A stretch of DNA of 64,000 nucleotides, from contig CAYYXR010000010.1 of assembly GCA_964475755.1 (NCBI GenBank), positions 9,942-73,941 on the forward strand. Reading direction: 5' to 3'. This stretch comes from UBA11612 sp964475755. GTDB lineage: Bacteria; Pseudomonadota; Alphaproteobacteria; Rhodospirillales; Rhodospirillaceae. Every line of letters begins with the position of its first letter. Within the stretch, counting starts at the first letter, position 1. A program made the position numbers and the translations under genes. Shown here piece after piece: positions 1 to 8,003 of the stretch. The notes under the pieces were generated by a model. It worked only from the letters and a program-made list of their open reading frames with translations, searched no databases and was not told the origin of the DNA.

Positions 1-545
1 GCACCTGCAAGAATATCCGCTTCCACCGACTGAATATCCATCAACGTGCGCGGGCGGTATTTTTCGAACCGCACTTTCTTGAGAATGGAGGCGCGCTCGG
101 CCGAGGAATACTGCATCAGGATCGCGCGTCCCGCGGCGGTGGCCTGAATGGGCAAGCGCTTTCCGATATGCGCAAAATACCGGATCACCGCATCCGGTTC
201 GGCTACGTCCAGATAAACGACACTGGTGCCGGCCGGTGCAGCGATGGTCATGGTCTCCCCGGTTTTGTCACGCAAATCGCGCAGGAGTTTGTGCACGCTT
301 GGCGGCAAGGGTTCGGCCTCGGCGATTTCACCGGCCACGGCCAGCCAGCGCGGCGTCGGGTAGTAGCCGCCGCGCGGAACCGGTTCGTACAGATACCCTC
401 GGTCCACCAGTGTGCCGACAAGGTTGAATGTGCTTGAGCGTGGCCAGCCGAATTCCTGTGCGATTTCCGACAGTGTTGCCGGGCGTTTCTCGCGCGCGAA
501 ATATTCAAGCAGGCTCAAAACATTGGCGGCTTGTTTGACAAGCAT
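1..545 (-). CDS. IclR-family transcriptional regulator (3' end outside window)
   Basis: The first 181 residues are visible, read leftward from an ATG at 545, and the gene runs off the left edge. The N-terminus (MLVKQAANVLSLLEYF) and the following helix-turn-helix segment (LSEIAQEFGWPRSSTFNLVG) match the winged-helix domain of IclR regulators. The later part, with VVYLDVAEPDAVIRY and a GRAILM segment, matches the start of the IclR effector-binding domain. Such proteins bind a small metabolite and control a nearby catabolic or transport operon. The target genes would lie left of the window or be the gene itself. A palindrome about 70 bases upstream is a good candidate operator. The effector cannot be inferred. 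Confidence 0.88.
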   Translation of the reverse strand, partial: MLVKQAANVLSLLEYFAREKRPATLSEIAQEFGWPRSSTFNLVGTLVDRGYLYEPVPRGGYYPTPRWLAVAGEIAEAEPLPPSVHKLLRDLRDKTGETMTIAAPAGTSVVYLDVAEPDAVIRYFAHIGKRLPIQATAAGRAILMQYSSAERASILKKVRFEKYRPRTLMDIQSVEADILAG

Positions 546-613
546 GGATCGGTCCCCTTTTCGCGCCAATTGGCGCCCCCTGGGCCGGACCCTAGCACGG
601 CTTGAACAGAAAA

Positions 614-627
614 TTCACTATCGTGAA
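614..627. promoter_or_regulatory. Candidate IclR operator (TTCAC-4-GTGAA palindrome)
   Basis: The sequence TTCACTATCGTGAA is an inverted repeat of 5 bases with a 4-base centre, lying 69-82 bases upstream of the IclR-type ATG. IclR-family proteins are known to bind short palindromes near their own promoters, so autoregulation is a reasonable inference. No experimental support is visible in the sequence. Confidence 0.4.
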
Positions 628-666
628 CATCTAGGTAGGAAATTGTTGCGGGGCATAAGGAGATCT

Positions 667-860
667 GCCACGCGGCGATCGCAGCGAGGCTGCAATACTA
701 TGAATCGTCGGTTCGATGGGATTTGGAGTGATGGTGGAGCCGGCCACGCGGCGAGCGAAGCGAGGCCGCGAAAACTAAAGATTGCGCCGCTGGATTTGGG
801 TGGTGGAGCCGGCCGCGCGGCGAGCGAAGCGAGGCGCAAATTAATAACTCGTCGGTTCGA
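667..860. repeat. Short tandem repeat array next to tRNA-Ala
   Basis: This fills most of the 330-base gene-free stretch between the IclR gene and tRNA-Ala. A 35-base unit occurs at 732-766 and 801-835 with one mismatch. It begins with TGGTGGAGCCGG and ends with GCGAGCGAAGCGAGGC. A shorter, more diverged copy of its second half lies at 667-690. The unit start TGGTGGAGCCGG is identical to the 3' end of the tRNA gene (876-887, including CCA). The 12-mer TCGTCGGTTCGA at 705-716 and 849-860 is an inverted copy of the tRNA T-arm (894-905). Spacing between tRNA-end copies is 69 and 75 bases, close to a tRNA length, but the rest of each unit does not fold as a tRNA. Confidence 0.75.
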
Positions 861-875
861 AGCGATTTCGATGGG

Positions 876-951
<76 letters not shown>

Positions 952-1099
952 TGACCCATCATGTGAGGCGCCGCTGGTTGTGTTGGGCGGGCGGCGCCGG
1001 AAGGTGCGGGAAAGTAGGGGGTTCCCGCGGCCCCATCAAGTCCAAATGTACCTGTGCGATTGCTTCGGCGAATAAGGCCGGAAGCGTTCACCGCGTCTC

Positions 1100-1405
1100 T
1101 TAGTCGCCGTCCTTTTCGACGACCACATCCACATCGTCGTCGTCTCCGAGATCGGACGTATCCTCGATCACGTCCTCATCATCGTCGTCATCGACCATAT
1201 CGTCCAAATCATCATCGTCTTTCTTGGGCGGCGCGGCTTTCTTCGGCTCGGGCGTTTCGACCGGCCGGCGTGACGTTTTGAAAATAACCGGCCGCTCATT
1301 CGCGGTTCCGCACTTCGGGCAAACACCCGGGCTCTTATTCAAATCGTAAAATCGGGCCCCGCAACTTTCGCAGGTTAGTTTTACTCCAAGTTCCGCTTTA
1401 GCCAC
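1100..1405 (-). CDS. TIGR02300 / FYDLN-acid domain protein, zinc ribbon with acidic tail
   Basis: A 101-residue protein. The N-terminal third holds a zinc-ribbon pattern (CESC near residue 12 and CPKC near residue 29) with the family signature ARFYDLNK between them. After about residue 55 the chain becomes lysine-rich and then almost entirely aspartate and glutamate. This is the TIGR02300 family, widespread in alphaproteobacteria and of unknown function. It starts at GTG 1405, with a strong GGAGG Shine-Dalgarno seven or so bases upstream. It is divergent from aroA, its usual neighbour in this class, and the 242-base gap should hold both promoters. Confidence 0.9.
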   Translation of the reverse strand: MAKAELGVKLTCESCGARFYDLNKSPGVCPKCGTANERPVIFKTSRRPVETPEPKKAAPPKKDDDDLDDMVDDDDDEDVIEDTSDLGDDDDVDVVVEKDGD

Positions 1406-1647
1406 CCTGACCTCCGTTGCTCGCCAGCACGCCTGCTATTTAAATTTTCGCTCACTTAAAGCTGCGGAATGCGCCGCCTTAGAACGCTCCGCCGGGTAAG
1501 ACGGTAGTGTCCGGTCGCAGCGGCGGCAAGGCATTTGCCACTTTCCCGCCGCCCTGTCAAAACCTAATGCGCACCCGCCGTAGCTTTGGCGCGGGGGCCG
1601 TGCTATCAGGCCGCCGACCAGTGATTTTTGCGGAGTTCCATCGCCTG

Positions 1648-3063
1648 ATGCCTGCGTCTGAGCCTGTCAGCGAGACCGTGGACGGCGCCCCTGTGGCGGC
1701 GGTCTCTCAGCGTGCGCGGGCGCTGAAGGGCGAAACCACAGTCCCCGGCGACAAATCCATTTCGCATCGCGCGCTGATTCTCGGCACATTGGCCACCGGT
1801 GAAACCACAATCGACGGGTTGCTCACTGGTGAAGATGTGCTGCGCACCGCGGCGGCCATGTCTGCACTCGGCGCCGAAATCCATGGATCGGAGGGTCCTG
1901 ACAACGCTTCGCACTGGAAAGTGCGCGGGCGCGGCATCGGCGGATTGAGCGCGCCGTCCGATGTGATCGATCTGGGCAATTCCGGCACCGGCGCGCGGCT
2001 CATCGCAGGGGTGTTGTCGGCCTATCCGTTCACGTCGATCATCACCGGCGACGCCTCACTCCGCAAACGGCCCATGGCGCGCGTGACCGACCCTCTCAGC
2101 CGAACCGGCGCGAAATTTGCGGGCGCCGCAGGCGGCAAATTACCCATGACCATCACCGGCACGCCGCTGCCGGTGCCCTTGAACTACGATAGCCCGGTGG
2201 CATCCGCTCAAGTGAAATCCGCGGTGCTTCTGGCCGGCCTGCACGCGCCGGGCGAAACAGTGGTGAGCGAACCGGCCGCCAGCCGCGATCATACCGAGCG
2301 CATGTTCAAATATTTCGGCGTGGATGTCGACGCAGGGCCGGCCTCATCGGATAACGGCGCGCGCTACAAAGTCCGCATCACAGGCCAGCCGGAACTTACC
2401 GGGCGTCACATCAACGTTCCCGGCGATCCATCATCCGCTGCGTTTGTAATTGTCGCCGCACTGATTTTGCCGGGCTCGGAGATCACGTTGCGCAACGTTG
2501 GTTTGAATCCCTTGCGCACAGGTTTGTTCACGACCCTGGAAGAAATGGGCGCAAACATCACTTACACTAATCGTCGCGACGAGGCCGGCGAGCCGGTCGC
2601 AGACATCACGGCGAAAGCATCAAATTTAAAGAGCATCGCCGTTCCGGCCGACCGCGCGCCTTCCATGATTGACGAGTATCCCATACTCGCCGTTGCCGCA
2701 GCCTGTGCGCATGGAGAAACACGCATGGATGGTCTGGCCGAACTTCGCGTGAAAGAAAGTGATCGTCTGACCGTCATGGAAAAAAGTTTAAACGCTTGCG
2801 GCGTCGATGCGCGTGTTGAAGGTGATACTCTTATTGTGCGAGGCGGCATCAAGGCCAAGGGTCCTGTCACCATCCCCGTCAATCTCGATCACCGCATCGC
2901 CATGTCGTTTCTCGTTCTCGGCATGGCCGCCGACCACCCCGTTGCCATCGACGACTCGTCGGCCATGGACACCAGTTATCCCGGCTTCATCGCCGCCATG
3001 AACCGACTCGGGGCCTGGATCGAGGCGGTGGACCCAGCAGACCTCCCGGAGCCCGCTGTATGA
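1648..3063 (+). CDS. aroA: 3-phosphoshikimate 1-carboxyvinyltransferase (EPSP synthase)
   Basis: Condenses shikimate-3-phosphate with PEP in chorismate synthesis. The 471-residue form from ATG 1648 fits the family length; a GGAG lies about 12 bases upstream. Longer in-frame starts exist at 1507 and 1567, but that extension looks non-homologous. Visible motifs are VPGDKSISHRA, SAQVKSAVLLAG, SRDHTERM, GDPSSAAF, RAPSMIDEYP and LRVKESDRL. The overall pattern is closest to the class II type exemplified by the Agrobacterium CP4 enzyme. However, the PEP-site segment reads LGNSGTGARL, with glycine where CP4 has the alanine linked to glyphosate tolerance, so an ordinary, inhibitor-sensitive enzyme is inferred. 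Its stop overlaps the start of cmk (ATGA). Confidence 0.96.
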   Translation: MPASEPVSETVDGAPVAAVSQRARALKGETTVPGDKSISHRALILGTLATGETTIDGLLTGEDVLRTAAAMSALGAEIHGSEGPDNASHWKVRGRGIGGLSAPSDVIDLGNSGTGARLIAGVLSAYPFTSIITGDASLRKRPMARVTDPLSRTGAKFAGAAGGKLPMTITGTPLPVPLNYDSPVASAQVKSAVLLAGLHAPGETVVSEPAASRDHTERMFKYFGVDVDAGPASSDNGARYKVRITGQPELTGRHINVPGDPSSAAFVIVAALILPGSEITLRNVGLNPLRTGLFTTLEEMGANITYTNRRDEAGEPVADITAKASNLKSIAVPADRAPSMIDEYPILAVAAACAHGETRMDGLAELRVKESDRLTVMEKSLNACGVDARVEGDTLIVRGGIKAKGPVTIPVNLDHRIAMSFLVLGMAADHPVAIDDSSAMDTSYPGFIAAMNRLGAWIEAVDPADLPEPAV

Positions 3064-3701
3064 TTATCGCCATTGATGGACCCGCTGCGTCGGGCAAAGG
3101 CACTCTGGCCCGGCGTCTCGCCGAGGCCCTCAACCTCGCCTATTTGGATACCGGCTCCCTATACCGGGCCGTGGGTCTGTCGGTTATCCGTGCCGGCGGC
3201 GACCCCAGTCTCGAAGCCGATGCCGTCAAAGCAGCCCAAACTCTTGATTTATCAGAATTTTCGCCGGTTGATTTGCGCAGCGAGGATGCCGGCGTGGCCG
3301 CCTCCCAGGTGGCCTTCATCCCCGCCGTTCGGGCCGTGCTCCTCGATTTCCAGCGCCGTTTTGCCGCACATCCCCCAGAAGGCAAAGTCGGCGTCGTCAT
3401 GGACGGGCGCGACATCGGCACGGTGGTCTGCCCGAATGCACCGGCCAAAATCTTCGTCACCGCGGACCTGGATGAGCGGGTCCGGCGCCGGGTCAAAGAG
3501 TTGCGGGATAAGGGCGAAACCGTTATAGAGGCGCGCATTCGCGAAGATATGGAGGCCCGGGACGCCCGCGATAAAGACCGTAGCGTCTCACCGTTAATCC
3601 CAGCCGAAGACGCCTGGGAATTGGATACCTCCAAACTTGATGCCGACGCGGCGTTTGCGCAGGCCAAGGCATATGTCGAAGCGAAGATGCCGGCAAATTA
3701 G
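3060..3701 (+). CDS. cmk: Cytidylate kinase
   Basis: Phosphorylates CMP and dCMP with ATP in pyrimidine nucleotide supply. The 213-residue product opens with the P-loop GPAASGKGTLARRLA, followed by the NMP-binding segment YLDTGSLYRAVG and the conserved VMDGRDIGTVV. The lid region carries RRRVKEL. The start codon overlaps the aroA stop by four bases, so translation is probably coupled. The order aroA-cmk-rpsA is standard in proteobacteria and supports the assignment. Confidence 0.97.
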   Translation: MIIAIDGPAASGKGTLARRLAEALNLAYLDTGSLYRAVGLSVIRAGGDPSLEADAVKAAQTLDLSEFSPVDLRSEDAGVAASQVAFIPAVRAVLLDFQRRFAAHPPEGKVGVVMDGRDIGTVVCPNAPAKIFVTADLDERVRRRVKELRDKGETVIEARIREDMEARDARDKDRSVSPLIPAEDAWELDTSKLDADAAFAQAKAYVEAKMPAN

Positions 3702-3850
3702 GTTTGATGCCAGCAGGGCCTGCCCGGTCCTTTTTCCAGGGTGTTTTGTGAGACCTCGTGCGGCAAATCCGGAATTCCCCGGACCCGTATGCAAAGACCG
3801 CCGGAACCAACCGGTCGGCCAGAAATAAAAATGAACCGAAAGGACACTTA

Positions 3851-5584
3851 ATGTCTGCAACCGCAACCGCGGCAAAAGAGGATTTTGCCGCACTATTGGA
3901 AGAATCGCTCGGACAAGACGGAAATATCGAAGGCTCTGTTATTAAGGGCAGCATTGTCCGCATAGACGACGATCACGCTCTCGTCGATGTTGGCCTCAAA
4001 TCCGAAGGCCGTATCCCCCTCAAAGAATTTGCCCGTAGCGGCCGCGATCACGGCCTGAACGTCGGCGACAACGTCGACGTCTTTATCGAACGCTACGAAG
4101 ACCGCGACGGTTTAATCGTTCTGTCGCGCGATAAAGCGCGCCGCGAAGAAGCTTGGAACGCGTTGGAAGCACAGCACGGAAAGCAAAGCCGCGTCGAAGG
4201 CATCATTTTCGGCCGCGTCAAAGGCGGGTTTACCGTCGATCTCAATGGCGCCGTGGCGTTTTTGCCGGGCAGCCAGGTCGATATCCGCCCCGTGCGCGAT
4301 ATCACCCCGCTCATGGGTGCGCCGCAAGAGTTCCAAATTCTCAAAATGGACCGCGCCCGCGGCAACATCGTTGTCTCCCGCCGTGCCGTGCTTGAGGAAA
4401 CCCGTGCACACGAGCGTTCGAAACTTATGGAGGATCTCTCCGAAGGTCAGGTGCTCGACGGCGTGGTCAAGAACATCACCGACTACGGCGCGTTCGTCGA
4501 TCTCGGCGGCGTCGACGGTCTGTTGCACGTCACCGACATTTCCTGGAAGCGCATTAACCATCCGTCCGAGGCCCTGAACGTCGGCCAACAGGTCAAAGTG
4601 CAGGTCATTCGCTTTAACCAGGAAACCCAGCGCATCTCGCTGGGCATGAAGCAGCTTGAAGCTGATCCGTGGGAAGGTGTCGCGGCTAAGTACCCGGTCG
4701 GCACCAAGTTCAACGGCCGTGTGACCAACATCACCGACTACGGCGCGTTCGTCGAGCTGGAAGCCGGCGTCGAAGGTCTGGTCCACGTCTCCGAAATGAG
4801 CTGGACCAAAAAGAACGTTCACCCCGGCAAGATTGTCTCCACTTCGCAGGAAGTGGAAGTCATGGTGTTGGACGTCGATCCGGACAAGCGCCGCATTTCG
4901 CTCGGTCTCAAGCAGTGTGTCGACAATCCGTGGACCGCGTTCAAAGACAAGTTCACTCCCGGCACCGAAGTCGAAGGCGAAATTAAGAACATCACCGAAT
5001 TCGGTCTGTTCATCGGTCTCGACGGCGAAATCGACGGCATGGTTCACCTGTCCGATCTGTCTTGGGAAGAAGAAGGCGAAGCCGCCCTCAAGAACTTCAC
5101 CAAAGGCCAAGTGGTCAAAGCCAAGGTGCTTGACGTGGATATCGAGAAGGAACGTATTTCCCTCGGTATTAAGCAACTGACTGAAAATCCATTTGCCGCA
5201 GCTGCTGGTGATCTCAAGAAGGGTCAGGTTGTCACTTGCGTCATTACGGCGGTCCAGGACAACGGCATCGAGGTGTCCGTCAACGACGCGCTTCAAGGCT
5301 TTATTAAGCGCAACGAATTGGCCAAGGAACGCTCCGAGCAACGCCCCGATCGTTTCGCCGTTGGCGAGAAAGTCGATGCGCGCATCACCGCGATCGATGC
5401 CAAGTCGCACAAGCTCACGCTGTCTATTAAGGCGCGCGAGGTTGAGGAAGAGAAGCAGGCTATGGCCGAATTCGGCTCCGCCGATTCCGGCGCTTCGTTG
5501 GGCGAAATCTTGGGCGCCGCGCTCAAGAAGAAGCAAAGCGAAAGCGGTCAGGACGACGGCGGCGAGGACGGCGAAAAGGAATAA
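3851..5584 (+). CDS. rpsA: 30S ribosomal protein S1
   Basis: RNA-binding protein that helps load mRNA on the 30S subunit. From ATG 3851 it is 577 residues, close to the usual proteobacterial size; the Shine-Dalgarno is AAAGGAC about six bases before. In-frame codons upstream to 3758 lack a ribosome site and were not used. Six S1/OB-fold repeats are visible. The near-repeated NITDYGAFVDLGGVDGLLHV, NITDYGAFVELEAGVEGLVHV-type and NITEFGLFIGLDGEIDGMVHL-type segments mark repeats 3 to 5. The C-terminus is charged and flexible. A strong terminator follows 32 bases after the stop. Confidence 0.98.
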   Translation: MSATATAAKEDFAALLEESLGQDGNIEGSVIKGSIVRIDDDHALVDVGLKSEGRIPLKEFARSGRDHGLNVGDNVDVFIERYEDRDGLIVLSRDKARREEAWNALEAQHGKQSRVEGIIFGRVKGGFTVDLNGAVAFLPGSQVDIRPVRDITPLMGAPQEFQILKMDRARGNIVVSRRAVLEETRAHERSKLMEDLSEGQVLDGVVKNITDYGAFVDLGGVDGLLHVTDISWKRINHPSEALNVGQQVKVQVIRFNQETQRISLGMKQLEADPWEGVAAKYPVGTKFNGRVTNITDYGAFVELEAGVEGLVHVSEMSWTKKNVHPGKIVSTSQEVEVMVLDVDPDKRRISLGLKQCVDNPWTAFKDKFTPGTEVEGEIKNITEFGLFIGLDGEIDGMVHLSDLSWEEEGEAALKNFTKGQVVKAKVLDVDIEKERISLGIKQLTENPFAAAAGDLKKGQVVTCVITAVQDNGIEVSVNDALQGFIKRNELAKERSEQRPDRFAVGEKVDARITAIDAKSHKLTLSIKAREVEEEKQAMAEFGSADSGASLGEILGAALKKKQSESGQDDGGEDGEKE

Positions 5585-5616
5585 GGCCGCTCCACAAGGG
5601 TTCAACCCGATATCAT

Positions 5617-5650
5617 AAACGCCCGCCGGGAATGCTCCGGCGGGCGTTTT
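5617..5650 (+). terminator. Rho-independent terminator of aroA-cmk-rpsA
   Basis: A perfect 13-pair stem (AAACGCCCGCCGG with CCGGCGGGCGTTT) encloses a 7-base loop and ends in a short T run. It lies directly behind rpsA, before the promoter region of ihfB. Confidence 0.88.
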
Positions 5651-5695
5651 TATTGGGATTTCCCTTAAAAACCATGTCTTTTGAGTGGCTTACCC

Positions 5696-5724
5696 TTGAC
5701 TCTCTGGGGCGCGCAGCCCATGAT
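5696..5724 (+). promoter_or_regulatory. Possible sigma-70 promoter of ihfB
   Basis: TTGACT and CATGAT are separated by 17 bases, 64 bases before the ihfB start and just after the rpsA terminator. The -35 element is close to consensus; the -10 matches four of six positions. The assignment rests on spacing and position only. Confidence 0.35.
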
Positions 5725-5787
5725 TTTTTCCACAAGACGGGGCGCGCTCGCCTCAGCACTCTTGGACCGGAAGGCGGGGACCTCCAG

Positions 5788-6069
5788 ATGACCAAGTCGG
5801 AACTGATCGCTCAAATTGCCGCGCGCAATCCGCATCTCTACCAGAGAGACGTCGAGCGCATCGTCACATCCATCTTCGAGGAAATCTCCAAGGCTCTCGG
5901 CCGAGGCGACCGTGTGGAACTGCGCGGCTTCGGCGCGTTTTCGGTTAAAAATCGCGATGCGCGCGTCGGACGCAATCCCCGCACGGGTGAATCTGTTTCC
6001 GTCGACGAAAAGGCTGTGCCCTATTTCAAGACCGGCAAGCAACTGCGTGATCTTCTGAACAACGCCTGA
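5788..6069 (+). CDS. ihfB: Integration host factor, beta subunit
   Basis: DNA-bending protein that pairs with IHF-alpha. From ATG 5788 the product is 93 residues, the family size; the ORF is open back to 5632, but that extension overlaps the terminator and promoter and is not conserved-looking. Family marks are the opening MTKSELIAQIA, the segment GDRVELRGFGAFSVK, the DNA-intercalating arm GRNPRTGE and the closing VPYFKTGKQLRDLLN. A GGCGGGGA stretch lies 9 bases or so upstream as ribosome site. Its location behind rpsA is the standard proteobacterial one, which separates it from HU. Confidence 0.95.
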   Translation: MTKSELIAQIAARNPHLYQRDVERIVTSIFEEISKALGRGDRVELRGFGAFSVKNRDARVGRNPRTGESVSVDEKAVPYFKTGKQLRDLLNNA

Positions 6070-6104
6070 TGCGCTAGCGCAGGCAATCTTCGGCCCGCAT
6101 TTCC

Positions 6105-6404
6105 GTGAAATCCGTAAATACCGTTATCGCCGCCGTTGTCGCGATTTTCATTGTCCTGTTCGCGGTCTCGAACCGTGCTCAAGTGACGGTCCAGGTCTGG
6201 CCCTTGCCCTATCAGGTGTCCATGGGTCTTTACGCCGTCATCCTTTGGGCGGTGCTGATCGGCTTTATTGCCGGGCTCATCGTGGCTTGGATTTTAGGGG
6301 CGGCCCGGCGCCGCGAAATGCGCGAAGTTCGCCGCAGGATCAAGGACCTGGAACAAAGCCTGACGACCCTGAAATGCACCCCGCCCAAGTCCGGCGGAGA
6401 TTAA
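6105..6404 (+). CDS. LapA-domain (DUF1049) membrane protein
   Basis: A 99-residue inner-membrane protein starting at GTG 6105. It has two hydrophobic helices (about residues 6-24 and 40-66) separated by the short loop NRAQVTVQVWPLPYQV, whose pattern of hydrophobic residues and prolines is typical of LapA/YciS-type proteins. A cytoplasmic basic coiled coil follows (RRREMREVRRRIKDLEQSL). In gammaproteobacteria LapA works with LapB in regulating LPS synthesis through LpxC. Alphaproteobacterial members commonly sit behind ihfB, as here, but their role is less clear. No obvious Shine-Dalgarno is seen, so the start is uncertain by a few codons. Confidence 0.85.
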   Translation: MKSVNTVIAAVVAIFIVLFAVSNRAQVTVQVWPLPYQVSMGLYAVILWAVLIGFIAGLIVAWILGAARRREMREVRRRIKDLEQSLTTLKCTPPKSGGD

Positions 6405-6464
6405 GCGCTGACATCCCCGGGCCCATTAGTGTTACATAGGGCCCGAGCCGAATTGGAAACCCCC

Positions 6465-7220
6465 ATGACCGCACCAGACCGCCAACTGAAGACGCCCGTA
6501 TTCTGCGCGCTGGACACGACCAGCCTCAGCCAAGCAACCGGTCTTGCGGCCAAAGTCGCCGACGCCATCGGCGGATTGAAACTCGGCCTTGAATTTTTCA
6601 CCTCGCACGGCCCGAAGGGCGTGAAGCAAATTCAAAAAGCATCGGACCTGCCGATCTTTCTTGATCTGAAGCTGCACGATATTCCGAATACCGTCGCGGG
6701 TGCGGTGCGCTCTGTTGCGCCGCTGGGCGCCTATATGCTGACCGTTCACACCAACGGCGGCAAAGCGATGATGAAGGCGGCAGCCGAAGCCGCGGCCGAA
6801 GCCGCCTACGAAGTTGTCAAAGCGCGGCCTCTTTTGGTGGGTGTGACCGTTCTCACAAGCATGGATGATGAAGATCTCACTGAAACCGGTGTCTCCGGAT
6901 CGGTCGTCGATCAAGTGCGCCGCCTGGCGGAGTTAGCGAAAAGCGCGGGGCTCGACGGCATTGTCTGCAGTCCGCGCGAGGTTGCCATGCTGCGCAGCGA
7001 TCTTGGCGATGGCTTCAAGCTCGTCACACCCGGCGTGCGCCCGGACTGGGCCTCGGCCGACGATCAAAAGCGTGTCATGACTCCGCTCGAAGCGATGAGT
7101 TCTGGCGCGGATTATCTGGTGATCGGCCGCCCCATCACAGCGGCGAAAGATCCGGCGTCCGCCGCCGCGCGCATAGCTGCCGAACTCGCGCCCGTAGAGT
7201 CCTCCGCGGACGATTCATGA
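6465..7220 (+). CDS. pyrF: Orotidine 5'-phosphate decarboxylase
   Basis: Decarboxylates OMP to UMP, the last step of pyrimidine synthesis. The 251-residue protein shows the catalytic signature FLDLKLHDIPNTV, with the Asp-Lys-Asp array near residue 60, the segment GLDGIVCSPREV, and the phosphate-binding end TPGVRP and DYLVIGRPIT. ATG 6465 was chosen because it gives the usual N-terminus (KTPVFCALDTTS soon after) with GGAAA nearby; a GTG at 6429 is in frame but adds residues of no family likeness. The stop overlaps trpF by four bases. Confidence 0.96.
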   Translation: MTAPDRQLKTPVFCALDTTSLSQATGLAAKVADAIGGLKLGLEFFTSHGPKGVKQIQKASDLPIFLDLKLHDIPNTVAGAVRSVAPLGAYMLTVHTNGGKAMMKAAAEAAAEAAYEVVKARPLLVGVTVLTSMDDEDLTETGVSGSVVDQVRRLAELAKSAGLDGIVCSPREVAMLRSDLGDGFKLVTPGVRPDWASADDQKRVMTPLEAMSSGADYLVIGRPITAAKDPASAAARIAAELAPVESSADDS

Positions 7221-7870
7221 AAACCAAAGTTAAGATATGCGGACTAACCGATGAGCGCGGCGTTGCTGCGGCCATCGACGGCGGCGCGGATTACATCGGG
7301 CTTAATTTTTTCCGCCGTTCACCGCGCTTTGTATCCATAGAAACCGCCGCCGAACTTGTCACGGCGCTACCGCGCAAGGTCATACCAGTGGGCTTGTTCG
7401 TCGATCCCACCCCGGCTGAACTTGCTAAGATTCTTGAACACGTCCGATTGGGGATGATCCAGTTGCACGGCAAGGAGACTCCTAAGCACATCGATGATAT
7501 CCGCAAGGCCTATGGCTTGCCGGTGATGAAAGCGGTGGGTGTTTCCTCACTCCGCGACCTAAAAGCTGCGCTGGCCTACGAAGATCACGCCGATTGGCTG
7601 CTGTTCGACGCCAAACCGCCAAAGTCGGCAACCCGGCCCGGCGGCAATGCCGTCAGTTTCGACTGGGATCTCATGAAATCCTATGAAGGGTCTTTACCGT
7701 GGATGCTGGCAGGTGGCCTGACGTCCAGGAATGTGGCAAAGGCCATAAAGCAGTCCGGCGCCCGCGCGGTGGATGTGTCCTCTGGCGTTGAGACAAAACC
7801 CGGGGTCAAAAGCCCTGCCAAAATCCGCTCCTTTCTGAAGGCGGCCAAGGGCGCCAAAGCCGGCAAATAG
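7217..7870 (+). CDS. trpF: Phosphoribosylanthranilate isomerase
   Basis: Amadori rearrangement of phosphoribosylanthranilate in tryptophan synthesis. The TIM-barrel protein of 217 residues begins VKICGLTDERG with the catalytic cysteine at residue 8. The catalytic aspartate lies in WLLFDAKPP, and the phosphate-binding strands read LAGGLTSRNV and AVDVSSGVE. Start overlaps the pyrF stop (ATGA). pyrF-trpF-trpB-trpA is a common alphaproteobacterial order. Confidence 0.97.
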   Translation: MKTKVKICGLTDERGVAAAIDGGADYIGLNFFRRSPRFVSIETAAELVTALPRKVIPVGLFVDPTPAELAKILEHVRLGMIQLHGKETPKHIDDIRKAYGLPVMKAVGVSSLRDLKAALAYEDHADWLLFDAKPPKSATRPGGNAVSFDWDLMKSYEGSLPWMLAGGLTSRNVAKAIKQSGARAVDVSSGVETKPGVKSPAKIRSFLKAAKGAKAGK

Positions 7871-8003
7871 CGCCTAACGCGTTGAATATTTGTTATTATT
7901 TGGAAGTTTCCGGATTCGCATTTAGATATAGCGGCGATGCGGGGTATAAGTCCGCCGCCGGCGGACGCGGAATGCCCCGGCTAGCGCTGATTGGTAATTG
8001 ACT

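Noticed and set aside
667..870. Extra decayed tRNA-Ala genes in the repeat array
   Set aside because: Only the last 12 bases of the tRNA are shared; beyond them the units diverge completely and give no D-arm or anticodon arm.
4112..5605. 497-codon open frame opposite rpsA
   Set aside because: It is the mirror of the highly biased rpsA codons, with no family resemblance and no ribosome site; rpsA itself is certain.
7871..8003. Tryptophan attenuator before trpB
   Set aside because: There is a 7-pair hairpin, but no short ORF with tandem tryptophan codons and no T run.
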